Assembly: GCF_026151205.1 (NCBI RefSeq)
Contig: NC_087075.1
Span: 4,686,359 to 4,750,358 of the forward strand
Source: Bolinopsis microptera
Lineage: Eukaryota > Ctenophora > Tentaculata > Lobata > Bolinopsidae
Direction of reading: 5' to 3'
Length of the DNA: 64,000 nt
Position 1 is the first letter of the stretch. Each line of letters starts with the position of its first letter. The position numbers and the translations under genes were made by a program. The notes beneath the pieces were generated by a model. It was not told where the DNA came from and ran no database searches. It saw only the letters and a program-made list of their open reading frames with translations. Shown here in pieces: positions 12,961 through 23,965 of this stretch.

Positions 12961-13370
12961 TACGTTAGTACGTATTAAACCCGTACGTTAGTACGTATTA
13001 AACCCGTACGTTAGTACGTATTAAACCCGTACGTTAGTACGTATTAAACCCGTACGTTAGTACGTATTAAACCCGTACGTTAGTACGTATTAAAACCGTA
13101 CGTTAGTACGTATTAAACCCGTACGTTAGTACGTATTAAACCCGTACGTTAGTACGTATTAAACCCGTACGTTAGTACGTTTTAAAACCGTACGTTATTA
13201 CGTATTAAACCCGTACGTTAGTACGTATTAAAACCGTACGTTAGTACGTATTAAACCCGTACGTTAGTACGTATTAAACCCGTACGTTAGTACGTATTAA
13301 ACCAGTACGTTAGTACGTATTAAACCCGTACGTTAGTACGTATTAAACCCGTACGTTATTACGTATTAAC
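12961..13370. repeat. 23-bp minisatellite rich in TACGTA, about 18 copies
   Basis: The unit is TACGTTAGTACGTATTAAAC followed by CCG. It contains GTACGTTAGTAC, an imperfect palindrome, and TACGTA, a perfect one, so single strands could form regularly spaced small hairpins. Substitutions such as AAACCG for AACCCG are scattered. Confidence 0.96.
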
Positions 13371-14196
13371 CTGCCACATGCCCTAACTTGCCCGCCCTCC
13401 CTCAGATATAATCTCATTTAAACCTGTAACCTGCCACTAAACATTATGTAGCACTATTGTATCACTAACACAATTATTTAATTACTTTACCCCAATTTCA
13501 CAGTTTACTAATAACTAATACATATTACCATTGAAATCGTAAAATTTCATTAGGTATTATAATGCTGAATAATAATTGGATCACCCTGTCTACATTGTTA
13601 ATCAAATAAGAACCCTTCTGGACACATGTTCTCAATTTGATTATAACTAAATTCATACCATGTCACATTACGCGAGGCTTATTAAATAAACTACTTAGTC
13701 TGAAATATAAAGCAATAATCCAATCTAGGTATTAAATGAATTATCTTGCTATAATATATTTTGTAATTCAATAAAATACCCTTTATAAGAGGGCAGCAGA
13801 CAGTGTGTTCTTCTCATAAATTGTTAATCACAGTTTGTGTTGTTACAGGGTTGTTACTTACTGCCTATGTTGTTGTTGTTGTTGTTGTTGTTAACAGAGT
13901 TGTGTTGAGAACTGGTTACAAGCATATCTTCACCAGGAAATGGTTACCTCCGAGAGTGTGAGGGAGAGAGAGAGAGCTGTGTGCAGCACACGATTCAAAT
14001 TCAAAATACAGAAACGAACACAAATTCGATTAAAGGGCTAGATTGTCAGTGAGGGGAGAGAGAGAGTAACGGTGGAGATTGCGGGTGCCCTTGATAAAGT
14101 ATTGGTAACGCGAGGTAGGAGGGAAGGTAAGCTCGCTTAAACTCGGTTGAAACTCGACACCCCCAGCCCTTATCAGGGTTTTTCTGTAAAGACCAG
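13371..14196. other. Intergenic AT-rich stretch with (GTT)n
   Basis: No exon recognised. A short (TTG)n microsatellite of about eight units lies at 13869-13892 and AG-rich simple sequence around 13965 and 14058. Confidence 0.35.
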
Positions 14197-14600
14197 GTCG
14201 TGCACGTGCTGAATGTGTGTCACGTGAGTTGTGCACGTGGGCGAAGGCGGGTCACGTGGGCTCGTCACGTGCTTAGCACCGTGAGCGTGGCAGGAAAATG
14301 TGGGGAAATGGGAAATGAAATACAAGACTTCCTGGCCGGATTTCCTGGTTCCTTTTTAGTGGAGGTTATTACTGAGAGCGCAGGAAGACACTTCAGAGAA
14401 AATACTCGAATAGAATAAGTGGTGTGATTACTTATTAGTGAGGGAGCCCTTTTAATTGATTGTTTAATTGGAGGCTCCACTCTGGCGTGCAAATAATAAA
14501 ACTCCCATGTGTGTAACCATGACTACAGACACTACCAAAACTACCAAAACTTCTATAAAAGAACTTCTGCATCCCTCGCCTTGAGAATATCAGTTAGTTC
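14197..14600 (+). promoter_or_regulatory. Five-E-box cluster followed by TATA/Inr-like core promoter
   Basis: Five CACGTG hexamers occur between about 14204 and 14272. About 280 bp downstream a TATAAAAG box (about 14555) precedes a TCAGTT initiator-like site (about 14590) at roughly 34 bp, near the usual TATA-to-start distance. No coding exon was recognised after it, so a promoter for an unseen or non-coding transcript is an inference. Confidence 0.3.
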
Positions 14601-14639
14601 ACAAAAAACGTGCAGTTATATTAGAATTGCTCTTGTGCA

Positions 14640-14755
14640 GGCAAAAGGGTAACCAGGTTTCCAAGTTACCAGGTTATAAGGTTACCAAGTTATCAGGTTA
14701 CCAGGTTACCAATTAGTACCAGGTTACCAGGTTACAAGGTTACCAGGTTAAGGTT
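14640..14755. repeat. Degenerate (CAGGTTAC)n-type repeat
   Basis: Imperfect direct repeats of AGGTTACC and AGGTTACAAGGTTACC, about a dozen copies of varying length. No coding potential seen. Confidence 0.7.
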
Positions 14756-15342
14756 TTTCCTACCCGTGCCGCCTGAAAACTGTGTGGGTGATTCTATTTC
14801 TATTTTAACTGGTTAGAGATTATGCGGAGAAAACTGAAATGAGATACTGAGATCCACAGTCACGTTTCAGAATGAGATCAAGTTTCAGAGGATAAAGATA
14901 TGGAGTTCACGTTTTGTCGTCAGACAGTGAAAGTTTTATCAAATTTTTGGGTAAACAGCAAGATATTTGTAACATTTGGTGAAAAGGTTTCACAAAGAAT
15001 ATCATACTGTTTGTAGAAAATATCCATTGGATTTTTTAACATTTGGTAGGGAATTATCTGCAGAGGGAATACGTAGAAGAAGTACTGACAAAAATAAAGA
15101 ATTTACCAAAAATTACTGAAGTGATCAATTTTACCAATGATTCGACTTGGAGGTACTAGTTATAAATTATAACTAAATAACATTAACTGAACAAAAAGTA
15201 TAATAAAAAGTAAAAAAGTATAATAGTAAAAGACTATAGTAATAGAAACTCATTACCGATCAACATTACTAGTAAATTCATATATAAATTTTAAGAACTG
15301 TATTATAGTAAACTAGATTGGAAGCAATCAGCAGTCAGTTTT
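14756..15342. other. Intergenic, no gene seen
   Basis: AT-rich sequence with A-rich simple tracts; I see no exon or structured element. Confidence 0.35.
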
Positions 15343-15620
15343 TTAAATATAAAAGTGGAATAGCAACTAGTGTTAGTAAATATAAAAGTGGATGAGCAGC
15401 TAGTGTTAGTAAATATAAAAGTGGAATAGCAGCTAGTGTTAGTAAATATTAAAGTGGATGAGCAGCTAGTGTTAGTAAATATAAAAGTGGAATAGCAGCT
15501 AGTGTTAGTAAATATAAAAGTGGAATAGCAGCTAGTGTTAGTAAATATTAAAGTGGATGAGCAGCTATAAGTGTTAGTAAATATAAAAGTGGAATAGCAG
15601 CTAGTGTTAGTAAATATTAA
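15343..15620. repeat. 33-bp minisatellite with two alternating variants, about 8 copies
   Basis: The unit is AGTGTTAGTAAATATAAAAG followed by TGGAATAGCAGCT. Copies with TGGAATAGCAG and TGGATGAGCAG alternate for part of the array, suggesting expansion by a dimer. Confidence 0.92.
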
Positions 15621-16599
15621 ATGCGCCCTATCTTAACAAGATTACCACTACCAGCCCTACAGGGGAGAAGGAACAACAATATCACTGTACACCGGGTCTT
15701 CTGAAGAAAAAATACAATAAAATCTGAAATTTCAGAAGGGCGACTGAACACGTGAGAAGCACGTGGGATACAGCGCCGGCCCCGTCGTGGAGTAAAATAA
15801 GTAAAAATTGAGAAGTATTTAAGTTTCAGGTGGTGCAACTCAAGTAGTGGTAAAACAATAGAGCTACTTGATCAGTGCAATGAGAGCTGGGTCGACTATC
15901 TGAGAGTTACATTTAGGAGATGGAAACTGATATTGGAACTACTGTTAAAACAGTAAGAACACGTGGGCACTGTGTAGTCACGTTGGCACTGTGTAGTTGG
16001 TAATACACGTGATGTTTTATACACCTGGTATAGTGGAATATCACTACTTTTTTTGATTGATTTCGGTCGGTTTTTACCTTCCACTAAAAAGAAGTGTGCG
16101 TAGATGTTAATTTTTAGGTGGATTTGGACAATTTGAAATTCCCCTCCCCTCTTTTTTGCCGTGTAGCACTACCGAACATTGCATGCGCTTCAACCTCTCC
16201 CCTTCATCTTAATTAAATTTACATTATTTATTATGGTTAATTAACCAATTAACCAATTAACTAAAGAATTAAATAACAACTCACTGGAAGAGTCAGGAGA
16301 AACGTATTGATGAGAGTGTTGAGTTTGCGGAGGAGGAGGACCTGAAGTTCGTCTCTCCTCTTTCAATATACCGTCTATACTGTAGGTTGGCTTATTCGTG
16401 GGGTGGTGGGACAGCGCTGTACTACCTGGAATAGTTTAGTTGTTAGTCAATTAATTAATTGAATAATAAGCTGATTATAACTGTTGTTATATCTGCAGAA
16501 CAATGGATATTTTATGGATGAGGGCCACGTTTTTATTGTCTATATTTGTATCCACAAGTTTAGGGTGAATGTATCACCTATGGAAAATCGAGTTTGGAT
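15621..16599. other. Intergenic with E-boxes, no gene seen
   Basis: CACGTG occurs near 15750, 15763, 15960 and 16004. AT-rich (TTAATTAACCAA)n sequence is near 16230-16270. No exon was recognised. Confidence 0.3.
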
Positions 16600-16794
16600 C
16601 CCCCCCCCCCCAATACTAACCACTGGTAGAAAATCTGGCTATAGAGTTAGCAAGAGAGATTCCCCCCCCCCCCCGGCCCCCCAATACTTACCACTGGTAG
16701 AGAATCTGGCTATAGAGTTAGCAGGAGAGATTCCCCCCCCCCCCCAATACTTACCACTGGTAGAGAATCTGGCTATAGAGTTAGCAGTCCAGAT

Positions 16795-16826
<32 letters not shown>

Positions 16827-16940
16827 ATACTTACCACTGGTAGAGAATCTGGCTATAGAGTTAGCAGGAGAGATCCCCCCCCAATACTTACCACTGGTAG
16901 AGAATCTGGCTATAGAGTTAGCAGGAGAGATTCCCTCAGT
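16600..16940. repeat. Poly-C-interrupted tandem repeat, 5 units
   Basis: Each unit pairs a C tract with AATACTTACCACTGGTAGAG, AATCTGGCTATAGAGTTAGC and a short AGGAGAGATT tail. The C tract changes length between units, from about 8 to about 31 consecutive C, whereas the rest is nearly constant. Plus- and minus-strand frames across it are low-complexity and not credible genes. Confidence 0.92.
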
Positions 16941-18960
16941 CTGAAAGTGCAGTATTCCCAGAGGGTGAGGAGCCTGTGCTTGTCTGAAACTGGCTGCTGA
17001 AGACATGATATCCGGGTGTGTTATATTGGTGTTAGTTTCTGTATTGTAGCTCCGTGGTTTGGGTTTGTCGTTGTAATATTGTTAGAGTTAGTGGATATCT
17101 GGCGTCATCTCTAGTACCTGAAAGTGGAGGAGCATCATGAATTGAGGAAAAGTTGTAAGTGTTATGCATGGTGGGTTGATCTGCAGGATCCTACACTTTT
17201 TATGTTTTATATATATTATAATTGAGATGATTTTGAGTCCAGCGAAAATGGTATATGATTAAAAACGTAACGTTTTGTAGTTCTTTTTGCTTTTACTTTT
17301 TAGTGACACATTAACCAACACTTTACTGGTGAAAACAATCATAATAATGGTAATGGTCATGTTACGAACCTACAATTTATTTTACCATCAGATTGGTACA
17401 ACTTACAATTTATTTCTACTATAAATTTCACCGGCAGATACAAGCTAACGGAAAGTCTCCCGGTTTATTCACCTCGGCTGTTATTCGAGATCACAGAAAT
17501 TATCACAGAAATTAAAAGTTTCTAATTTTAGTTTGTCTGTATCTAGTTTCCTGTGAAGCGTTCCGAGCTCGTATCTCCTTTATATCCTTATCAGTCCAAT
17601 CTACGAAATTGACGATAAAATCGGATTCCAGTTACACGCCAGTAAATTTGCAGTCACTTGATACGAAGAGAAAAAGGGGTGAAAATTAGGAGCCAAATGA
17701 TTGGGTAATTTGTATCCGGATTATGGTGTTACAAACTTTTGAGTTTTGGTACTAATTTGGATAGACCTTTACAATGCCGCAAATCAAGGATGTGGTTGGT
17801 GAGTTTTATTTATAGGGGCCGATTACAGGAATTAATAGAGGGTCTAGATGGATGAAACTTTTAAAAGATTTAACCATGGACAGCTAACACCTTGGTTATA
17901 AAAACTTTCAGTTCTACAGATTCAGTAGCTAACAGAGTATCTCGGTAACAAGAGATGGAGGTTATTCTGAGCAGGTCGTGCACTAAAGTTGATATTATTA
18001 GCTAGGACTAGGAGTCATATAGTACTTACTTTTAGTGCGATCCCATTAATAAACTTTGCCACGAACTCGATCATGTACTCATGTCTCATGATCAGTTGAT
18101 CCTTCGTAAAGTTAAAAATATGATGTCTTTTTACTTTTATACATTGTTGTTTTACACTTGAGAGATTTGTGATAAATTTTCCGTTACTAATATTTTAAAA
18201 CCATATTTATCCTATTTAACCATCGTAGTCGTACGAAGCACATTTAGGATGTATCTCAGTTTCGCTTTAGTTCAATCTTCAAAGCATCAGCAGTATCAAA
18301 AAGGGCAATACTATTAATGTCTTGGATCGAAGTGGTCTCGGTTCAAAATTCATGGAGAAACCCCAATTTACCGGAATTCTTTGGTAGTAAACTGTAAACA
18401 CTTTTGGTATCTGTAAAACTGAGTTCTTGAAATCGGGGTCGAACTTTTTTTCTAAATTACTGATTACTAAGTCTGATCATCGCAAAATCTACAGTGACAA
18501 GGGTGAAGATGATAACTACTACTAGTATTCCAAGTAAACTTGAAGTTGAAGTTTGAACAGTAAGATATGGAACTAATACCGAGGTAATACTAATAGAATG
18601 AAAGTGAGGGTCCTACACTGCCATGTTTTTAAAAGGTGTGAATAATTCAATTTTCTGTAAATTGCTTAAACCAATTATCTCATCACAAAATATTAGCGTG
18701 TCAAACAAATAAGGTAATTGATTGAGTTTTGTAATTACTGAATTAACAACCCAGCGGTGCGCGACACCTTATATTAGCAAAATTACATAATCAAATCATA
18801 ATCACTGCATTGCACATTATTCTTAGAAGGCAGCATTTAAAACTAAAAACAGACGCACCTTACTTTAGCTCCACGGGGAAAAGATAAAACGTACAAATGA
18901 AACAGCTCAAGTTTTCTATTCACAATTACACCACCGTCTGCTCCCTCCACAAGCTGAATT
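16941..18960. other. 2-kb stretch with nothing recognised
   Basis: AT-rich, no minisatellite and no exon with recognisable content on either strand. Confidence 0.35.
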
Positions 18961-19100
18961 TATAAACGGTCAGAACCAGCACACCAATCAGAGACCAGGA
19001 AATGTGATCACGTGACCTGCGGATGATGCACGTGTTTGGCTCCCAGCCAATCGTGTTGCCCGGGACAACGTGACGTGGCAGGCTAAACGAATCAACTCAA
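18961..19100. promoter_or_regulatory. Promoter-like CCAAT/E-box cluster
   Basis: CCAATCAG (about 18984) and CCAATCG (about 19050) flank two CACGTG sites (about 19011 and 19030), in locally GC-richer sequence with CCCGGGAC and GACGTGGC. It looks like a TATA-less animal promoter, but no gene was recognised on either side. Confidence 0.3.
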
Positions 19101-19377
19101 GTGCAGTAAACAAGATAATTTTATGTGGGGTGGTTTGTTTCATTTTAAACGGAGACCCTTCATTCAATCTCTCAATCAGATTACAGATGAACAGAGTACA
19201 ATTGGGAACTGCCCAGATATCATTCGTTTTTCAATCTCAGTTTTAAATTTATTCATGACCGATCAGCCAACCAACTGCAAACTGGCTATCACGATTTTTT
19301 TTACACAATTTATCAACCAGTTACCATCTGGCTACCGGTGCCTAATCTTTTAGGCGCCTAATATTTCAGGTGCCTAA

Positions 19378-19706
19378 ATTTGACCAAAACCCATAATCAT
19401 GGGTAGAGTGAACCGCTGCCAGTGTCTCTCTTTTGCAAACAAAAGGAAATGATATTAATTTGAAGAACCGTCCGCAAATGCAAATTGATACCGAAAATGA
19501 AATCGGTCGCTCGCTTTTCCCATTCATTCACGACTTACGAATGGTAATAAAGCTTATTAAATGGGAAAAGCGAGCGACCGATTTCATTTTCGGTATCAAT
19601 TTGCATTTGCGGACGGTTCCTCAAATTAATATCATTTCCTTTTGTTTGCAAAAGAGAGACACTGGCAGCGGTTCACTCTACCCATGATTATGGGTTTTGG
19701 TCAAAT
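19378..19706. repeat. Long near-perfect inverted repeat (147-bp arms, 35-bp loop)
   Basis: The left arm 19378-19524 and the right arm 19560-19706 are reverse complements over 147 bp with a single mismatch (TTCTTC in the left arm's complement, TTCCTC in the right arm), separated by 35 bp. The outermost bases read ATTTGACC and GGTCAAAT. Transcription of either strand would give a long hairpin RNA. It could be a fold-back transposon or a recent inverted duplication; no flanking target duplication is obvious. Open frames crossing it only reflect the two arms. Confidence 0.97.
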
Positions 19707-21013
19707 ATCATCTCTTTTTGATTATAATGTCAGGATAATTTACACAGTAGAAACTTTATTAATAAGGAGATAATTTCAACGATTTCGAAATTCTGCCTTT
19801 GAAAACGTTTCCTTGTGTTTAAGTAGGTATATCTGTTGATAATCGACTGAATATAGCACTTTTTACTCATTAAAGTTGGCATTAAATTCATATATAATGC
19901 CATTTAAATATCATGGAAAGCAGAATATATTCGAAATCACGAATGAGCAAAATTCTCACCTTTCGCACGTGCAAACTTTGAGCGGACGTTGCGTGCGTAT
20001 ACAATATTGAATCACCGTTAATTTTTGCATAGTGGTATTTGATATATAGTTTGATAAGCATGCAAAGTTTCAGAAGATTTCAAAAAGTACTTGGATCACA
20101 ACGGGACTCCAAAGTTGATAAAAATCGTGAAAATCAAAATTTTTAGTGATTTTAGCTATTTTAAATAAATTTGGGCGTGTCCCCACGTGTGCAACTTTTC
20201 GATTTTTAACTTTAAAACTAGCCTATAACACAATTTAGACCTTTAAGAAGCAAAATTGAGCTCCACAACCCAAGGGATGGTCCAACACCAAAGAATACTA
20301 ATTCACAACTTTTGTATTTTTATAAAATTATTCTTCAAAAAAGCACTAACTTCAATAGCGAATATCTTTATGAAGGAGTAAGGTAGGAAACTTTTCCGGT
20401 AGATTTTCAGAATGCTTGAACAATTATCTAGGGTGAAAATGTATTCAGATTTTTGATAAAATTACTCCTTAATGGTTTAAAATCGATTTGAAAAGTTATT
20501 ACTTTGTCAAAAATCAAGTTTTAAAAACACTTGAATTGATGACGTCATCAAGTGATGATGATGACGATAAATTATTTTTCAATATAGTGTAAACTAAAGT
20601 ATAAACAATTATCTTTAAAACCTGTGGTTCGAAATGACTGTATCTTTTATACTTTTGAATCTATGGACACTTAAATGTAGGCTACAATTGACTGCTAAAG
20701 CGTCTATACATACATATATACTATACTTCACGACAATCTGTTGTAAAACAGGGGTTCCAGAAAACCCACTTCCCGATACTCCTAAAACATGAAATTTTTT
20801 AAACAGTCGATTTGGACAAGGTCTAGACGCCCTGCAAAGTTTCAGATCTCTAACTCAATTTTAACATGGTTTTTAAGGCACCTGAATATGGCGATTTTGG
20901 GTTTTTTACCTAATTTCGTATAACATGCTGGCGCGTATTTTGCGCAAATTTCTTAAAAACCTCCACATAACTATTTCCTATTCCTGTCATCTTTAACATT
21001 GAATTAGAATGTT
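19707..21013. other. Probable 5' region of the downstream retroelement
   Basis: AT-rich sequence without an exon. It precedes the PLE reading frame and may include its 5' untranslated part, but no boundary or target duplication was identified. A GATGACGTCATC palindrome lies near 20539. Confidence 0.3.
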
Positions 21014-23965
21014 TTGAACTTAAATATACCTGCTGAACTACTTTCGATGAGTCTTAATGCCTGGAAAACAAAACCTCCTACTCCTTCCGCCCCACTTCCC
21101 TCTTTACAGCTTCCTCCATGTCCAGCACCACCCACTCCCATACCCTTACCCATACCACCGACCGCTGCTCCTGGTAATTACCCCAGTACTCCCAGTACTA
21201 CGCCTAGTCCTATTACAGACTGTGGAAAATGTCTTATGTGCAATAAAGGCTTCCTCAAAACTGACCCCTGCTACTCCAATCGGATAACAGGAGAGGAGTA
21301 CACAATCTCTGAGCCCATGACGTGTACTACCTCCGGCATAGTATACCTTATTACTTGTGCACATCCTGACTGCCCTCTCCAGTATGTTGGCATCTCTATC
21401 CAATCGCTTAGAACCCGCTTCACAAATCATAGATCAGGCCTCAAAAATGGCAAAGGCTCAACTCATGTCCTTCACCATTTCACTAAAGTCCACCAGCCTT
21501 CAGACCTACGCATCACACCCCTACAAACGGTTCTTACATCAGATCCTAATCCTAACTCCAAGAAAAAGTCTCTGACTGCTGCACTTAAGTCTGTTGAAGA
21601 CAGCCTTATGCTGTCCTTAAACACTCTATATCCCTATGGACTAAACGATCGCCTGGAGAAGCCTTACTACCTGGATGCAGAGAACGAATTTCTGGATGGA
21701 GCATGTATCTACAAGCTCTTCCCCCCTCGCCCTTCGTCCCGAACATCTCGAGGCTCGAAAAATTCCACAACCTCACCACCTCCCAACCCTAACAACTCTA
21801 ACCCTAACATTACACTTTCCTATATTGTGAAACTTTTTAAAGAGGGTAATCTTCGAGCATGTCGTGCTTTAATCTGTAATCTTAAAAAGCATCAAGTTAT
21901 AGGCCTTGGTAGCTTTACTTCTAATAATATTGGCAATGCTACTACTGATATTAAAGTTTGTTATTTAATTGTGATTGATTTATGTAACCATTTTAAAACT
22001 CGCTCTATCTCATTTTTAGATTTTAAGAAACATAATTTTAAAGTTAATAAGAAACCAGTTAATAAATATTCAGAATTTGTGCCTATTAACTTTGTATCTA
22101 AAGAGTTGGAATATTTTGGATTAAATTGTATATTAAATGATTCTGACGCTATGAAAGTATTTCCGTTTAAGGATCTCAGTAAGAAATTCAGTAATCCTCA
22201 GTTTAGATTCTCGACCTGTTTTAAATATGAGAAGTCAATCCGTGCTGATGTTACCAATTATAAGGAACATGTTTTAAATAATGAGCCTATCTCTAATGTT
22301 AATTGTTTTTGTAGTCATTACAGTGATTTCATCAACCCGAGTGTCGGGCATGTTATCACTGGGAACGTAGATATTGTTAAGAATAATAAACTTAGAAAAT
22401 TATTTAAGAAAGGTTACACTTTTATTGAACCAGTTTACAAAAATAAGTTTGCTATTTTTAGGAGTGTTAAATCAGACTTACATAGATATATTAAAAGTCT
22501 GGCAACTAAGTACAGTGTCAGCACTAAATTATTTGATGGTTGGCGAGCCATAGTTTTAGATACTCTTAAACCCAAGATTTTTTCCTCTAAGATATTTTGT
22601 AAGCGGAATCAGACTGTTATTTCCTCAGAGTTTGAGGACCTTAATGTCCTAAAAGAACATTTTATTATGACTAGCGTAGACAAAGCGAGTAATAATGTTT
22701 CTTTTGTCTGCAAGAAGTACTATTTAGATAATTTATTGCATGAACTTTCCTCCACTAGTACTTATCAAGTTTCCACAGATTCTGAAGAGGATATTGTAAG
22801 AAAGCATGTGCAATTTTGCCAGAAGTTTAAGATTCCGGTGAATGATCTTTCGGTACCATTTATGCACATGTTACCGAAATTCCATAAACCGACCTTGGAT
22901 TTCAGGTACATTGCAGCTGGGGTTAAATCTTCTACTAAAGTTCTTTCTAAAATTCTGAGTGGGGTATTTAAACTGCTTGGTACTACTTTAAAATACCTAG
23001 ATAATTTTAATTTTAAGTTCTTAAACGCTTCTGGTTATTGGATTGTCGACAATAAAGACAGAGTGACATCCAACCTTAATTATCTTAATAATGCCTGCTC
23101 AGCTAAGTCAGTGTATTCGTTTGATTTTAAGAAACTGTACACCAACCTTCCCCATGATAAACTTATTGAGAAGTTATCATCTTTAATTAAATTATGTTTT
23201 GAGGAAAAGAAACTTGACTTTATCAATATCAACGACCAGTTTAAAGCTAGATGGTCGGGAGTTAATAAGACTAAGTGGTCTTTTACATGTAGTGACCTGA
23301 TAGATATGTTTAAATTCTTAATGGATAATATTTATGTTAAGTTTCGAGGTGTGATCTACAGACAGGTAATTGGTATCCCAATGGGATGTGATTGTGCTTC
23401 CCAGGTCGCAGACCTTTTTCTATACTGGTACGAGCATAATTACATCACATTGCAAGTTAAAAACAAGAACCCTGTGGTTCACACTTTGAAACACGCCAGT
23501 CGATACATTGACGATTTAACCACCCCCAATATCAACAATAAGACTGTCGATATTATTTGCAATGATATTTACCCCGCAGAGTTGAAGATTATACTTACAA
23601 ACTCTAGCAATTTATCTACGACTTTTCTTGATTTAGACATTAATATTTTGAACAATCGTTTCTACACTAAATTATATGACAAACGACGTGACTTTAATTT
23701 TAAAGTCGTTACTTTTCCTAACCTTCGCTCCAACGTACCTGTTAAACCTTCGTATGGAGTATTTGTAGGTGAATTATATAGGATATGCAAATCTTCCTCA
23801 GTAGTTACTGAATTTATTCATGATGTTAAATTATTAATTGATAAACTGATTACCCAGAATTTTGAACGGAAAATCTTACATAGATATCTTAAATTATTTA
23901 TTAATAGTCAGCCAGCGTGTATCCTCAGACACTGGCATATTTTCACAGTTAATGACTTCATGTAA
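21014..23965 (+). CDS. Naiad-type Penelope-like retroelement: GIY-YIG endonuclease plus reverse transcriptase
   Basis: An uninterrupted 983-codon frame encodes the single protein of a PLE, acting in target-primed reverse transcription. Order seen: Pro-rich N-terminus (about 20-65); CxxC-type pair DCGKCLMC (about 69-76); GIY-YIG nuclease from about 108 (GIVYLITC, CPLQYVGIS) with the PLE CCHH residues (the two Cys flanking AHPD, then LHHFTKVH near 153); a linker with CFC at about 431; then reverse transcriptase with catalytic Asp in FDFKKLYTNLP (about 703), GIPMGCDCASQ (about 787) and RYIDDL (about 830). Canonical PLEs carry the endonuclease at the C-terminus. An N-terminal endonuclease joined by a CxC linker defines the Naiad/Chlamys clade (Craig and colleagues, 2021). 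There are no in-frame stops, so this copy may be recent or active. Confidence 0.93.
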   Translation: MNLNIPAELLSMSLNAWKTKPPTPSAPLPSLQLPPCPAPPTPIPLPIPPTAAPGNYPSTPSTTPSPITDCGKCLMCNKGFLKTDPCYSNRITGEEYTISEPMTCTTSGIVYLITCAHPDCPLQYVGISIQSLRTRFTNHRSGLKNGKGSTHVLHHFTKVHQPSDLRITPLQTVLTSDPNPNSKKKSLTAALKSVEDSLMLSLNTLYPYGLNDRLEKPYYLDAENEFLDGACIYKLFPPRPSSRTSRGSKNSTTSPPPNPNNSNPNITLSYIVKLFKEGNLRACRALICNLKKHQVIGLGSFTSNNIGNATTDIKVCYLIVIDLCNHFKTRSISFLDFKKHNFKVNKKPVNKYSEFVPINFVSKELEYFGLNCILNDSDAMKVFPFKDLSKKFSNPQFRFSTCFKYEKSIRADVTNYKEHVLNNEPISNVNCFCSHYSDFINPSVGHVITGNVDIVKNNKLRKLFKKGYTFIEPVYKNKFAIFRSVKSDLHRYIKSLATKYSVSTKLFDGWRAIVLDTLKPKIFSSKIFCKRNQTVISSEFEDLNVLKEHFIMTSVDKASNNVSFVCKKYYLDNLLHELSSTSTYQVSTDSEEDIVRKHVQFCQKFKIPVNDLSVPFMHMLPKFHKPTLDFRYIAAGVKSSTKVLSKILSGVFKLLGTTLKYLDNFNFKFLNASGYWIVDNKDRVTSNLNYLNNACSAKSVYSFDFKKLYTNLPHDKLIEKLSSLIKLCFEEKKLDFININDQFKARWSGVNKTKWSFTCSDLIDMFKFLMDNIYVKFRGVIYRQVIGIPMGCDCASQVADLFLYWYEHNYITLQVKNKNPVVHTLKHASRYIDDLTTPNINNKTVDIICNDIYPAELKIILTNSSNLSTTFLDLDINILNNRFYTKLYDKRRDFNFKVVTFPNLRSNVPVKPSYGVFVGELYRICKSSSVVTEFIHDVKLLIDKLITQNFERKILHRYLKLFINSQPACILRHWHIFTVNDFM

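Noticed and set aside
19433-19687. 84-codon frame across the long hairpin
   Set aside because: Its two halves are simply sense and antisense readings of the same inverted repeat.
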